A DNA stretch of 64,000 nucleotides, taken from Pseudomonas moraviensis. GTDB taxonomy: Bacteria > Pseudomonadota > Gammaproteobacteria > Pseudomonadales > Pseudomonadaceae. Numbering within the stretch: position 1 is the stretch's first letter; each line of letters opens with the position of its first letter. A program made the position numbers and the translations under genes. The DNA lies in NCBI RefSeq assembly GCF_900105805.1, contig NZ_LT629788.1:3596001-3660000 (forward strand), written 5' to 3'. Shown piece by piece: positions 17,345-25,872 of this stretch. The notes below the pieces were generated by a model. It made no database searches. It was not told where the DNA came from and saw only the letters and a list, made by a program, of their open reading frames with translations.

Positions 17345-18409
17345 ATGTTCCGTCCCAAGTTACTGTTCACCAGCCTTGCCGCGCTCGCCCTCGGCGCCTG
17401 CTCGCCGCAGGATCCGCAAGCGGTCACCTCGGCGGCAATCGCCAAATCGGTGATCCTGCCGACCTACACCCGCTGGGTCGAAGCCGACCGGCAACTGGCG
17501 GTCAGCGCCCTCGCCTACTGCCAGGGCAAGGAAAGCCTGGAAACCGCCCGCGCCGACTTCCTCCACGCGCAGAAAGCCTGGGCCGAGCTGCAACCGCTGC
17601 TGATCGGTCCGCTGGCCGAGGGCAATCGTTCGTGGCAAGTGCAGTTCTGGCCGGACAAGAAAAACCTCGTCGGCCGTCAGGTCGAGCAACTGGTCGTCGC
17701 CCAGCCGCAGATCGATGCCGCAGCGCTGGCCAAATCCAGCGTCGTGGTGCAAGGCCTGTCGGCTTACGAATACATCCTTTTTGACGCCAAGCCTGACGTC
17801 GCCAACGATGCGCAGAAAGCCAAGTACTGCCCGCTGTTGATCGCCATCGGCGAACGCCAGAAGCAACTGGCCGAGGAGATCCTGCAGGGCTGGAACAACA
17901 CCGACGGCATGCTCGCGCAGATGAGCAAGTTCCCCAACCAGCGCTACGCCGACTCCCACGAAGCGATCGCCGATCTGCTACGCGTACAAGTCACCGCACT
18001 GGATACTCTGAAGAAAAAACTCGGTACGCCGATGGGCCGTCAGAGCAAAGGCGTGCCGCAGCCGTTCCAGGCGGATGCGTGGCGCAGCCAGTCGTCGCTG
18101 ACCGCACTGGAAGCCAGCCTTGCCGCGGCCAAAACCGTTTGGGAAGGCGTCGACAACAAAGGCCTGCGCGGGCTGTTGCCAGCCGAGCAGAAACCCCTGG
18201 CGGACAAGATCGACGCCGCTTATGCCGCCTCGCTGAAGCTGTTCGACAGCACTCAGCGCTCGCTCGGCGAAATGCTCGAAGACGACGCCGGTCGCCAGCA
18301 ACTCAACGACATCTACGACAGCCTCAACGTCGTCCATCGCCTGCATGAAGGCGAGCTGGCCAAGGCGCTGGGCATCCAACTGGGCTTCAATGCCAACGAC
18401 GGTGACTGA
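17345..18409 (+). CDS. Second imelysin-like lipoprotein
   Basis: A 354-residue lipoprotein: the signal ends L-G-A-C (Cys19), followed by an all-helical imelysin-type domain. The position of the family GxHxxE motif reads 'GLSAYE' (137-142), so the histidine is Ser139; the family member in icmP keeps it. The gene follows the di-haem gene after 27 bases and its stop overlaps the earliest possible start of the DUF1513 gene, so the three genes form one transcript. Probably a metal- or haem-related envelope protein working with its neighbours; activity is unknown. Confidence 0.85.
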   Translation: MFRPKLLFTSLAALALGACSPQDPQAVTSAAIAKSVILPTYTRWVEADRQLAVSALAYCQGKESLETARADFLHAQKAWAELQPLLIGPLAEGNRSWQVQFWPDKKNLVGRQVEQLVVAQPQIDAAALAKSSVVVQGLSAYEYILFDAKPDVANDAQKAKYCPLLIAIGERQKQLAEEILQGWNNTDGMLAQMSKFPNQRYADSHEAIADLLRVQVTALDTLKKKLGTPMGRQSKGVPQPFQADAWRSQSSLTALEASLAAAKTVWEGVDNKGLRGLLPAEQKPLADKIDAAYAASLKLFDSTQRSLGEMLEDDAGRQQLNDIYDSLNVVHRLHEGELAKALGIQLGFNANDGD

Positions 18410-18423
18410 TGAGGGCGAGTGCC

Positions 18424-19524
18424 ATGCTGCGACGTCAGGTTCTGACTTTAGGTAGTGCACTGCTGGGAGCAGTGACCCTGGGCGGCTGGACGCTGTTCAA
18501 ACGCAAGGATCAGAGCCCGTTGCTGTTGTCGGCGCGCGATGACAGCGACGGCAAGCATTATGCCGTCGGTTATCGGCTCGACGGCACGCGGGTGTTCGCC
18601 ACCCATGTCGGTCAGCGATGCCACGACATCATCAATCATCCGACGCAGCCGCTGGCGCTGTTCGTTGCGCGGCGTCCGGGTACCGAGAGTTACCTGATCG
18701 ATCTGCGCGACGGCAAGTTGCTGCAGACCGTGACCTCGCAGCCGAACCGGCACTTCTACGGCCACGCCGTGGTGCACAAGGACGGCGAATACCTGTACGC
18801 CACCGAGAACGACACCACCGATCCCGGCCGTGGCCTGCTCGGCGTGTACAAGTTCGAGGGCGAGCGACTGGTGCACACGGGCGAGATCTCCACCCACGGC
18901 CTCGGCCCGCATCAAGTGTCGTGGATGCCCGATGGCGAGACGCTGGTGGTGGCCAATGGCGGGATTCGTACCGAGGCGGAAAGCCGCGTCGACATGAACC
19001 TCAACGCCATGGAGCCGAGCCTGGTGCTGATGCAGCGCGACGGCACGTTGCTGAGCAAGGAAACCCTCGCCCAGCAGATGAACAGCGTGCGCCACCTGGG
19101 CATCGCCAGCGATGGCACCATCGTCGCCGGCCAGCAATTCATGGGGCCGTCCCACGAGCGCTCGGAACTGCTGGCGATCAAACGGCCGGGGCAACCGTTC
19201 GTGGCGTTCCCGGTGGCCGAGCAACAGCTGCAGGCGATGGGGCACTACACCGCCAGCGTCGCGGTGCACAGCGATCTGCGTCTGGTCGCGTTAACGGCGC
19301 CGCGTGGCAACCGCTTCTTTATCTGGGATCTGGACAGCGGCGAACTGCGCCTCGATGCGCCGTTGCCTGATTGTGCCGGCGTCGGTGCGGTGAAGGATGG
19401 CTTTGTCGTGACCTCGGGTCAGGGCCGTTGCCGCTACTACGATTGCCGTCAGGAACAACTGCTGGCCAAGCCGCTGGAATTGCCGGCGGGGCTCTGGGAT
19501 AACCATCTCCATCTGATGGCCTAG
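18424..19524 (+). CDS. DUF1513 family protein, probable periplasmic beta-propeller
   Basis: About 366 residues. The N-terminus MLRRQVLTLGSALLGAVTL looks like a twin-arginine or Sec signal. The body has repeated strands such as 'PHQVSWMPDGETLVVANGG' and 'GHYTASVAVHSDLRLVAL', typical of a WD40/YVTN-like propeller and of DUF1513. I prefer the ATG at 18424 because GAGGG lies 9 bases before it; an ATG at 18409 overlaps the previous stop and adds five residues. In P. aeruginosa the same order (PA4370-PA4373 by memory) precedes mexVW. Function unknown. Confidence 0.82.
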   Translation: MLRRQVLTLGSALLGAVTLGGWTLFKRKDQSPLLLSARDDSDGKHYAVGYRLDGTRVFATHVGQRCHDIINHPTQPLALFVARRPGTESYLIDLRDGKLLQTVTSQPNRHFYGHAVVHKDGEYLYATENDTTDPGRGLLGVYKFEGERLVHTGEISTHGLGPHQVSWMPDGETLVVANGGIRTEAESRVDMNLNAMEPSLVLMQRDGTLLSKETLAQQMNSVRHLGIASDGTIVAGQQFMGPSHERSELLAIKRPGQPFVAFPVAEQQLQAMGHYTASVAVHSDLRLVALTAPRGNRFFIWDLDSGELRLDAPLPDCAGVGAVKDGFVVTSGQGRCRYYDCRQEQLLAKPLELPAGLWDNHLHLMA

Positions 19525-19537
19525 GCACCACGCGATT

Positions 19538-19641
19538 TGTGGCGAGGGAGCTTGCTCCCGCTGGACTGCGCAGCAGGCCCCGCTTTTGCACAAAAAGAGG
19601 AGCCGCTTTGCGCCTCAGCGGGAGCAAGCTCCCTCGCCACA
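19538..19641. repeat. REP pair of the tgtggcgagggagcttgctcccgctg type
   Basis: Left arm 'tgtggcgagggagcttgctc' and reverse arm 'gggagcaagctccctcgccaca' enclose about 60 bases. This is a different REP family from the common one in this window and occurs once here, between the DUF1513 gene and mexV. Confidence 0.9.
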
Positions 19642-19745
19642 TGGATTCGGGTGTGCAGCACCTGTAATAACTGCCAGTTGGAATCCCCCCTGTACTCGGA
19701 GTAATGTGCCCGCCTGTCTCATGATTTATCCAAGGAACTGGACAT

Positions 19746-20894
19746 ATGCTGCGTCGCCGCATGCTGATCATGTTGGGTGTTGTTTTGCTGCTCGTCCTGG
19801 TGCTGGGCGGATACAAGGCCTTTTCGATCTACACGATGATCCAGGGCTTTTCCAAACCGAAACCACCCATCAGCGTCGCCGTGGCCACGGCCGGCGAACA
19901 GCCGTGGCAGATGCGTTTGCCCACTGTCGGTTCGCTCAAGGCGCTGCAAGGCGTTGATCTGAGCCTGGAAGTCGCCGGCACCGTCACTGAACTCAAATTC
20001 GAATCCGGGCAGAAGGTCAAGGCCGGCCAACCGTTGTTGCAACTCGACAGCGCCGTGGAAACCGCCCTGCTGGAAACCGCCCGCGCCGATCTCGGCCTGG
20101 CGCAACTGGACTTCGGCCGTGGCGCGCAACTGGTCGACAGCCGCGCGATCTCCAAAGGCGAATACGATCGCCTCTCCGCCGTGCTGCAAAAGAATAAGGC
20201 CACGGTCAATCAGCTCAATGCGTCACTGGCGAAAAAGCGCATCCTCGCACCATTCAGCGGCACCATCGGCATCCGTCAGGTCGACGTCGGCGACTACCTC
20301 GCCAGCGGCACCAAAATCGCCACGCTGCAAGACTTGAGCAGCCTCTACGCCGACTTCTACGTACCGGAACAAGCGGTGCCGAAACTCGCCATAGGCCAGC
20401 CCGTGCAGTTCACCGTTGCCGCTTACCCGGGGCAGAACTTTACCGGCAAGATCAGCGCGATCAACCCGATCGTCGAAAGCACCACGCGCAACATTCTCGT
20501 CCGCGCCACCCTGGCCAACCCCGACGGCAAGCTGCTGCCGGGGATGTTCGCCAGCCTTGAGGTGCTACTGCCCGATCCGCAGAAACACATCGTGGTGCCG
20601 GAGAGCGCGATCACCTACACCCTGTACGGCAACTCGGTGTACGTGGTCGGGCAGAAAAAAGCCGAGGACGGCAGCGTCGCCAAGGATGACAACGGCCAAC
20701 CGCTGCTGATCGCCGAACGTCGTTTCGTCGAGACCGGTGAACGCCGTGATGGCCTGGTGATGATCAACAAGGGCGTGCAGAGCGGCGAACAGGTGGTGAC
20801 GGCTGGCCAGATCAAACTGGACAACGGCGCCCACATCGCCATCAGCGACGACAAGACCCTCGGCGAGCAGAACAGTCCGCCTCGCGCCGACTGA
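19746..20894 (+). CDS. mexV: RND efflux periplasmic adaptor (MexV-like)
   Basis: A 382-residue membrane-fusion protein: an N-terminal anchor helix (about 6-28), a lipoyl half-domain 'VAGTVTELKFESGQKVKAGQ' near 80, a short hairpin (about 105-165), a second lipoyl half 'LAPFSGTIGIRQVDVGDYL', then beta-barrel and membrane-proximal domains. It bridges the RND pump in the inner membrane to an outer-membrane channel. It is followed after 13 bases by the pump gene. The pair matches MexVW of P. aeruginosa in order and in position after the DUF1513 gene. No outer-membrane factor gene is present. Confidence 0.9.
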   Translation: MLRRRMLIMLGVVLLLVLVLGGYKAFSIYTMIQGFSKPKPPISVAVATAGEQPWQMRLPTVGSLKALQGVDLSLEVAGTVTELKFESGQKVKAGQPLLQLDSAVETALLETARADLGLAQLDFGRGAQLVDSRAISKGEYDRLSAVLQKNKATVNQLNASLAKKRILAPFSGTIGIRQVDVGDYLASGTKIATLQDLSSLYADFYVPEQAVPKLAIGQPVQFTVAAYPGQNFTGKISAINPIVESTTRNILVRATLANPDGKLLPGMFASLEVLLPDPQKHIVVPESAITYTLYGNSVYVVGQKKAEDGSVAKDDNGQPLLIAERRFVETGERRDGLVMINKGVQSGEQVVTAGQIKLDNGAHIAISDDKTLGEQNSPPRAD

Positions 20895-20907
20895 TCAAGG
20901 AATCCCC

Positions 20908-23900
20908 ATGGCTTTTACCGATCCGTTCATCCGCCGCCCGGTGCTCGCCACCGTGGTCAGCCTGCTGATTGTGCTGCTGGGCTTCCAGGCCTGGAGCAAA
21001 CTGCCGCTGCGCCAGTACCCGCAAATGGAAAACGCCCTGATCACGGTGACCACGGCTTATCCCGGGGCCAACGCCGAGACCATTCAGGGCTACATCACCC
21101 AACCGATGCAACAGAGCCTGGCCAGCGCCGAGGGCATCGACTACATGACCTCGGTCAGCCGGCAGAACTTCTCGGTGATCTCGATTTACGCGCGCATTGG
21201 CGCCAACACCGACCGCTTGTTCACCGAGTTGCTGGCCAAGGCCAACGAGGTCAAGAACAAGCTGCCGCAGGACGCTGAAGACCCGGTGCTGAGCAAGGAA
21301 TCTGCCGACGCTTCGGCGCTGATGTACATCAGTTTCTTCAGCAAGGACCTGAGCAACCCGCAGATCACCGACTACCTGTCGCGGGTCATCCAGCCGAAAC
21401 TGGCGACGCTGCCGGGCATGGCCGAAGCGGAAATCCTCGGCAATCAGGTATTCGCCATGCGCCTGTGGCTCGACCCGGTGAAGCTCGCCGGCTTCGGCCT
21501 CAGCGCCGCCGACGTCACCGCCGCGGTGCGTCAGTACAACTTCCTATCCGCCGCCGGTGAGGTGAAAGGCGAGTACACCGTCACCAGCATCAATGCCAAC
21601 ACCGAACTGAAATCCGCCGAAGCCTTCGCGGCGATTCCGCTCAAGGTCGACGGCGACAGCCGCGTGCTGCTGCGCGATGTCGCGCGGGTGGAAATGGGCG
21701 CGGAAAACTACGACTCGATCAGTTCGTTCGGCGGCACGCCGTCGGTGTACATCGGCATCAAGGCCACGCCGGGGGCCAACCCGCTGGACGTGATCAGGGA
21801 AGTGCGCAAGCTGATGCCCGAGCTGGAAGCGCAGCTGCCACCGAACCTGAAAAGCGAAATCGCCTACGACGCCACACTGTTCATTCAAGCCTCGATCGAT
21901 GAGGTGGTGAAAACCCTGTTCGAAGCGGTACTGATCGTCATCGTCGTGGTGTTCCTGTTCCTCGGCGCATTGCGCTCGGTGGTGATCCCGGTGGTGACCA
22001 TCCCGCTGTCGATGATCGGCGTGATGTTCTTCATGCAGATGATGGGTTACTCGATGAACCTGCTGACGCTGCTGGCAATGGTGCTGGCCATCGGTCTGGT
22101 GGTGGACGATGCGATCGTCGTGGTGGAAAACATCCACCGGCACATCGAAGAAGGCAAGACGCCGTTCGATGCTGCCCTGGAAGGCGCCCGCGAGATCGCC
22201 ATGCCGGTGGTGTCGATGACCATCACCCTGGCGGCGGTGTACGCGCCGATCGGTTTTCTCACCGGGCTGACCGGAGCGTTGTTCAAGGAGTTCGCCCTGA
22301 CCCTAGCCGGTGCGGTGGTGATTTCCGGCGTCGTCGCCCTGACCCTGTCGCCGATGATGTGCGCGTTTCTGCTGCGCCACGAAGAGAATCCCAGCGGACT
22401 GGCCCATCGTCTCGACCGGGTTTTCGAAGGCCTCAAGCGTCGTTATCAGAGCATGCTGCACGGCACGCTCAATACCCGGCCGGTGGTGCTGGTGTTCGCG
22501 GTGATCGTGCTGTGCCTGATTCCGGTGTTCCTCAAGTTCACCAAGTCGGAACTGGCGCCGGACGAGGACCAGGGCATCATTTTCATGATGGCCAGCGCGC
22601 CGCAGCCGACCAACCTCGACTACCTGAGCACCTACACCGACCAATTCATCACCATCTTCAAAGAGTTTCCCGAGTACTACTCTTCGTTCCAGATCAACGG
22701 CTACAACGGCGTGCAGGCCGGTATCGGCGGTTTCCTGCTCAAGCCATGGAACGAGCGCAGCCGCACGCAGATGGAAATCCTCCCCGAGGTGCAGAGCAAA
22801 CTGGAGAGCATTCCCGGCTTGCAGATCTTCGGCTTCAACCTGCCCTCCCTGCCCGGCACCGGTGAAGGGTTGCCGTTCGAATTCGTGGTCAACACCGCCA
22901 ATGACTACGAGTTGCTGCTGCAAGTTGCCGAGCGCATCGAGAAGCGCGCCATGGAGTCGGGCAAGTTCGCCTTCGTCGACCTCGATCTGGCGTTCGACAA
23001 ACCGGAGGTGGTGGTCGATATCGACCGCGACAAGGCTGCGCAGATGGGCGTATCCATGCTCGATCTGGGCGGCACGCTGGCGACCTTGCTTGGCGAGGCG
23101 GAGATCAACCGCTTCACCATCGACGGGCGCAGCTACAAGGTCATCGCCCAGGTCGAACGGGCCTACCGCGACAACCCGGACTGGCTGAACAACTACTACG
23201 TGAAAAACACTCAGGGCGAATTGTTGCCACTGTCGACCTTGATCAAGGTCAGCGACCGCGCACGACCGCGCCAGCTCAACCAGTTCCAGCAGCTCAACGC
23301 GGCGAAGATTTCCGGTTTCCCGCTGGTGAGCATGGGCGAAGCCATCGATACCGTGCTGCAGATCGCCCGTGAAGAAGCACCGGCCGGGTTTGCCTTTGAC
23401 TACGGTGGCGCCTCGCGCCAGTACGTGCAGGAAGGCAGTGCCTTGTGGGTCACGTTCGCCCTGGCGCTAGCGATCATCTTTCTGGTGCTGGCCGCCCAGT
23501 TCGAAAGCTTCCGCGATCCGCTGGTGATTCTGGTGACGGTGCCGCTGTCGATTTGCGGCGCGCTGATTCCGCTGTTCCTTGGCTGGTCGAGCATGAACAT
23601 CTACACCCAGGTCGGGCTGGTGACGCTGATCGGCCTGATCAGCAAACACGGCATCCTGATCGTCGAGTTCGCCAACCAGTTGCGCAAGGACAAGGGCCTG
23701 ACTCCCCGCGAAGCCGTGGAAGAAGCGGCGGCGATTCGCTTGCGTCCGGTGCTGATGACCACGGCGGCGATGGTGTTCGGCATGGTGCCGCTGATTCTGG
23801 CGACAGGGGCGGGAGCGGTCAGCCGGTTTGATATCGGCATGGTGATCGCCACGGGGATGTCGATTGGCACGTTGTTTACGTTGTTCGTGCTGCCGTGTGT

Positions 23901-23943
23901 CTACACCTTCCTGGCGAAACCGGATCCCAAACCCACCACATAG
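20908..23943 (+). CDS. mexW: RND multidrug efflux pump (MexW-like)
   Basis: A 1011-residue proton-driven inner-membrane exporter with the usual 12 TM segments and two large periplasmic loops. TM1 starts 'FIRRPVLATVVSLLIVLLGF'. The proton-relay pair in TM4 is visible as 'GLVVDDAIVVVENIHRH' (Asp400-Asp401). TM10-12 contain 'GLVTLIGLISKHGILIVEFA'. It works with the adaptor just upstream and probably an OprM-type channel encoded elsewhere. It could belong to another RND subfamily; context supports MexW. Confidence 0.92.
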   Translation: MAFTDPFIRRPVLATVVSLLIVLLGFQAWSKLPLRQYPQMENALITVTTAYPGANAETIQGYITQPMQQSLASAEGIDYMTSVSRQNFSVISIYARIGANTDRLFTELLAKANEVKNKLPQDAEDPVLSKESADASALMYISFFSKDLSNPQITDYLSRVIQPKLATLPGMAEAEILGNQVFAMRLWLDPVKLAGFGLSAADVTAAVRQYNFLSAAGEVKGEYTVTSINANTELKSAEAFAAIPLKVDGDSRVLLRDVARVEMGAENYDSISSFGGTPSVYIGIKATPGANPLDVIREVRKLMPELEAQLPPNLKSEIAYDATLFIQASIDEVVKTLFEAVLIVIVVVFLFLGALRSVVIPVVTIPLSMIGVMFFMQMMGYSMNLLTLLAMVLAIGLVVDDAIVVVENIHRHIEEGKTPFDAALEGAREIAMPVVSMTITLAAVYAPIGFLTGLTGALFKEFALTLAGAVVISGVVALTLSPMMCAFLLRHEENPSGLAHRLDRVFEGLKRRYQSMLHGTLNTRPVVLVFAVIVLCLIPVFLKFTKSELAPDEDQGIIFMMASAPQPTNLDYLSTYTDQFITIFKEFPEYYSSFQINGYNGVQAGIGGFLLKPWNERSRTQMEILPEVQSKLESIPGLQIFGFNLPSLPGTGEGLPFEFVVNTANDYELLLQVAERIEKRAMESGKFAFVDLDLAFDKPEVVVDIDRDKAAQMGVSMLDLGGTLATLLGEAEINRFTIDGRSYKVIAQVERAYRDNPDWLNNYYVKNTQGELLPLSTLIKVSDRARPRQLNQFQQLNAAKISGFPLVSMGEAIDTVLQIAREEAPAGFAFDYGGASRQYVQEGSALWVTFALALAIIFLVLAAQFESFRDPLVILVTVPLSICGALIPLFLGWSSMNIYTQVGLVTLIGLISKHGILIVEFANQLRKDKGLTPREAVEEAAAIRLRPVLMTTAAMVFGMVPLILATGAGAVSRFDIGMVIATGMSIGTLFTLFVLPCVYTFLAKPDPKPTT

Positions 23944-23948
23944 CTCCT

Positions 23949-24037
23949 TGTAGGAGTGAGCCTGCTCGCGATAGCGGTATGTCAGTTTCCATAATGTTGA
24001 CTGACACACCGTTATCGCGAGCAGGCTCACTCCTACA
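23949..24037. repeat. REPIN
   Basis: Arms tgtaggagtgagcctgctcg and exact reverse at 24018-24037. It starts 6 bases after the mexW stop. Confidence 0.93.
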
Positions 24038-24052
24038 GGGGGAGCGGTGTGT

Positions 24053-24085
24053 AAAAAAAAGGCCTCGCATTTGCGAGGCCTTTTA
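24053..24085. terminator. Bidirectional terminator between mexW and the small exported-protein gene
   Basis: 'aaaaggcctcgca-ttt-gcgaggcctttta' has A-run and T-run on both sides, so it can end transcripts from either strand. Confidence 0.92.
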
Positions 24086-24102
24086 TTTGGGCTTCATTCG
24101 TT

Positions 24103-24330
24103 TCAACTGGCTGGCCTCATTCCTTGGGACAGTCCGAACATGAACAACAACAAATCATGATCGGGCTGGGTCGCCACGGAGGCCTTGGCCACCCGTGGAA
24201 CCGAACAGAAAGCGTCGTTCCCGGACGCTCCTATGACCTGCATGCGCGGCTGCTCCCAGGCAGCCACCGCCAGTGAAGCAACTGCCAAGGCCCCAACCAG
24301 GAACAAACCTCGTGCAATTTCGAGTTTCAT
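24103..24330 (-). CDS. Small exported protein, unknown function
   Basis: A 75-residue protein with a clear signal or anchor (MKLEIARGLFLVGALAVASLAVAAW) and a short soluble part containing one cysteine (AFCSVP). It lies 2 bases after the stop of the wapQ-like gene, so it is the last gene of the methyltransferase-kinase transcript. From memory, P. aeruginosa has a small protein at the same position (PA4377). Function unknown. Confidence 0.65.
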   Translation of the reverse strand: MKLEIARGLFLVGALAVASLAVAAWEQPRMQVIGASGNDAFCSVPRVAKASVATQPDHDLLLFMFGLSQGMRPAS

Positions 24331-24332
24331 CG

Positions 24333-25049
24333 CTATAAACCTTTGATAGCGCTGCCAAACGCCGTCTCATAAAAGTAGACGAGTTTTTTCCAGTCGGCAT
24401 CGCGGAACGACGAATGGCGACGCAGCTGCTTCATGTCATGCTGCGCGGCGCGATAGGCGGTCAGGCGCTGGCGGCACTTCTCCAGATCGATCAGCGCCAC
24501 TTCAACCTGCGCCGCTTCGCCTTCACCGATCACCCGCACGAACACGTGCTTGATGTAGATGCAGCTGTGCTGCCAGCGGCCCTTGTGCATGCGCGCCAGG
24601 TTCTCGGCGAGGTCCTTGAGGACACGCTCGTAAACCACGTCGCCACACTGATCGCGGCCACCAGCAGCGGCCAGCCAGTGTTCCAGTTCCTGAAAGCCGT
24701 CGAGTGATCTGGTGACAAGCAGGGCCCGCCACTTGTGCTGCGGATCCGGTTGAGCGCCGCAAAAAACGATCTGCGGAACCCGCACACCGAGCTTGCTCAC
24801 GCCGGTCAGTGCATCGAGTTCACGCAATACGGTCGGGCGACCGAACGGGTGCAACCAGCTGCGATAGATGTGCCCGGTCTGGCGCTTGGCGTACAGCAAC
24901 TGGCCGTCACGGCCGACGATACGCTGCACACCACTTTCACCGCCGCGGCGCACGTTGGGCTCTTCAACCCATTCGCCGCGCTGGGCCCAGTAATAATCGA
25001 AACCATCCTGTGGAGCGATACCCGCTCCAACCGCTGCTTGCACTGCCAT
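24333..25049 (-). CDS. wapQ: LPS core kinase-like protein (InaA/WapQ family)
   Basis: A 238-residue protein of the InaA/lipopolysaccharide-kinase family, with a protein-kinase-like fold. It has the catalytic-loop-like 'NLARMHKGRWQHSCIYIKHV' (about 146-165) and the metal-loop-like 'VALIDLEKCRQRL' (about 185-197). WapQ-type enzymes phosphorylate heptose in the LPS inner core, at the cytoplasmic side of the inner membrane. It follows the methyltransferase gene after 3 bases and forms the operon that ColRS controls in P. fluorescens WCS365 (orf222-wapQ). Exact acceptor is not shown by sequence; the alternative name is inaA. Confidence 0.82.
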   Translation of the reverse strand: MAVQAAVGAGIAPQDGFDYYWAQRGEWVEEPNVRRGGESGVQRIVGRDGQLLYAKRQTGHIYRSWLHPFGRPTVLRELDALTGVSKLGVRVPQIVFCGAQPDPQHKWRALLVTRSLDGFQELEHWLAAAGGRDQCGDVVYERVLKDLAENLARMHKGRWQHSCIYIKHVFVRVIGEGEAAQVEVALIDLEKCRQRLTAYRAAQHDMKQLRRHSSFRDADWKKLVYFYETAFGSAIKGL

Positions 25050-25052
25050 CCT

Positions 25053-25721
25053 CTACCTCTTGCGTAATACGTAAACCCGCCACATCGCATAGAGCGGTAT
25101 AAAGTCCAGTTGTTCCTGAATGCGGAAACCCGCCTGTTCAAATTCTTTCTCGATCGTCGTTGCCGGAATCAGAAAGCGATTCTGGTAATCGCGATTTGGC
25201 CGGTCCAGCTCAGCGCGTTTGCGCTTCCAGGCTTTGAAGTTGCCGTCGACCCACAATGAAACAATCACGCTGTCACGGGTGACCCGCTCGAATTCACGCA
25301 GGATCACCTTGCGGTGCTCGGCTTCACCGATGTGGTGAAGAAGACGCATGCAGAAGATGCTGTCGACCGCGTTATCCGGCAGAGCAATATCGAACGCCGA
25401 GGTGTGCAGCGGTTGTACGCGCTTGACCACCTCGGCCGGCTGACCTTGCAGCGCCGTATTGATCATCGACTCGGAATTGTCCGCTCCGATAATTACCCGA
25501 TTGGGCTTTTCCGCGAGCATCGGCCAGAAGCGCCCTGCACCGCAGGGCAGGTCCAGCACCAGCCCGGGATCCCCCGCCAGCGCCAGGGCCTTGCGCCCCA
25601 ATTGCTCGTCGCGCCAGTGCGACAGGCGGCGGCCAAGGCTCTCCTTGTGCTTGCGCAGGTAGCGTTGTGCGTGTTGGTCGTCGTACTTTTCGGAAAAATC
25701 GAGCTTGATCGGGCCGGCCAT
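25053..25721 (-). CDS. SAM-dependent methyltransferase of the ColRS-linked operon (orf222 homologue)
   Basis: A 222-residue class I methyltransferase. The SAM-binding motif I is 'LVLDLPCGAGRFWPMLAEK' (about 54-72), the acidic residue of motif II is in 'VIIGADNSESMI', and the post-motif is 'DSIFCMRLLHHIGE'. Length and context match orf222 of P. fluorescens WCS365, upstream of wapQ and downstream of colRS. The substrate is probably part of the envelope, but this is inference. A candidate ColR box lies 69 bases upstream. Confidence 0.88.
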   Translation of the reverse strand: MAGPIKLDFSEKYDDQHAQRYLRKHKESLGRRLSHWRDEQLGRKALALAGDPGLVLDLPCGAGRFWPMLAEKPNRVIIGADNSESMINTALQGQPAEVVKRVQPLHTSAFDIALPDNAVDSIFCMRLLHHIGEAEHRKVILREFERVTRDSVIVSLWVDGNFKAWKRKRAELDRPNRDYQNRFLIPATTIEKEFEQAGFRIQEQLDFIPLYAMWRVYVLRKR

Positions 25722-25789
25722 CGTCTGGACTCCTGAGTTCTGATGACGTCACCTTAGGCAGCGACGTGTCAGCGTCAGGTCATCCAATT

Positions 25790-25805
25790 GTGAAAATTCT
25801 GTCAG
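25790..25805 (-). promoter_or_regulatory. Candidate ColR box upstream of the methyltransferase-wapQ operon
   Basis: On the minus strand the sequence reads CTGACAGAATTTTCAC. Against the ColR consensus I recall from P. putida (YYNA[C/G]NNYTTTTTCAC) it has two mismatches. Its orientation and distance fit activation of the operon at 25721. Confidence 0.45.
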
Positions 25806-25872
25806 GTAAATCTGCAAAGTATTACAACGTTATACAGGATTTAGACAGGTGGGCGGGAGTAGGCTCGAGACA

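Noticed and set aside
18409..18423. ATG at 18409 as start of the DUF1513 gene
   Set aside because: It overlaps the previous stop, but the ATG at 18424 has a better placed GAGGG and a cleaner signal sequence; both remain possible.
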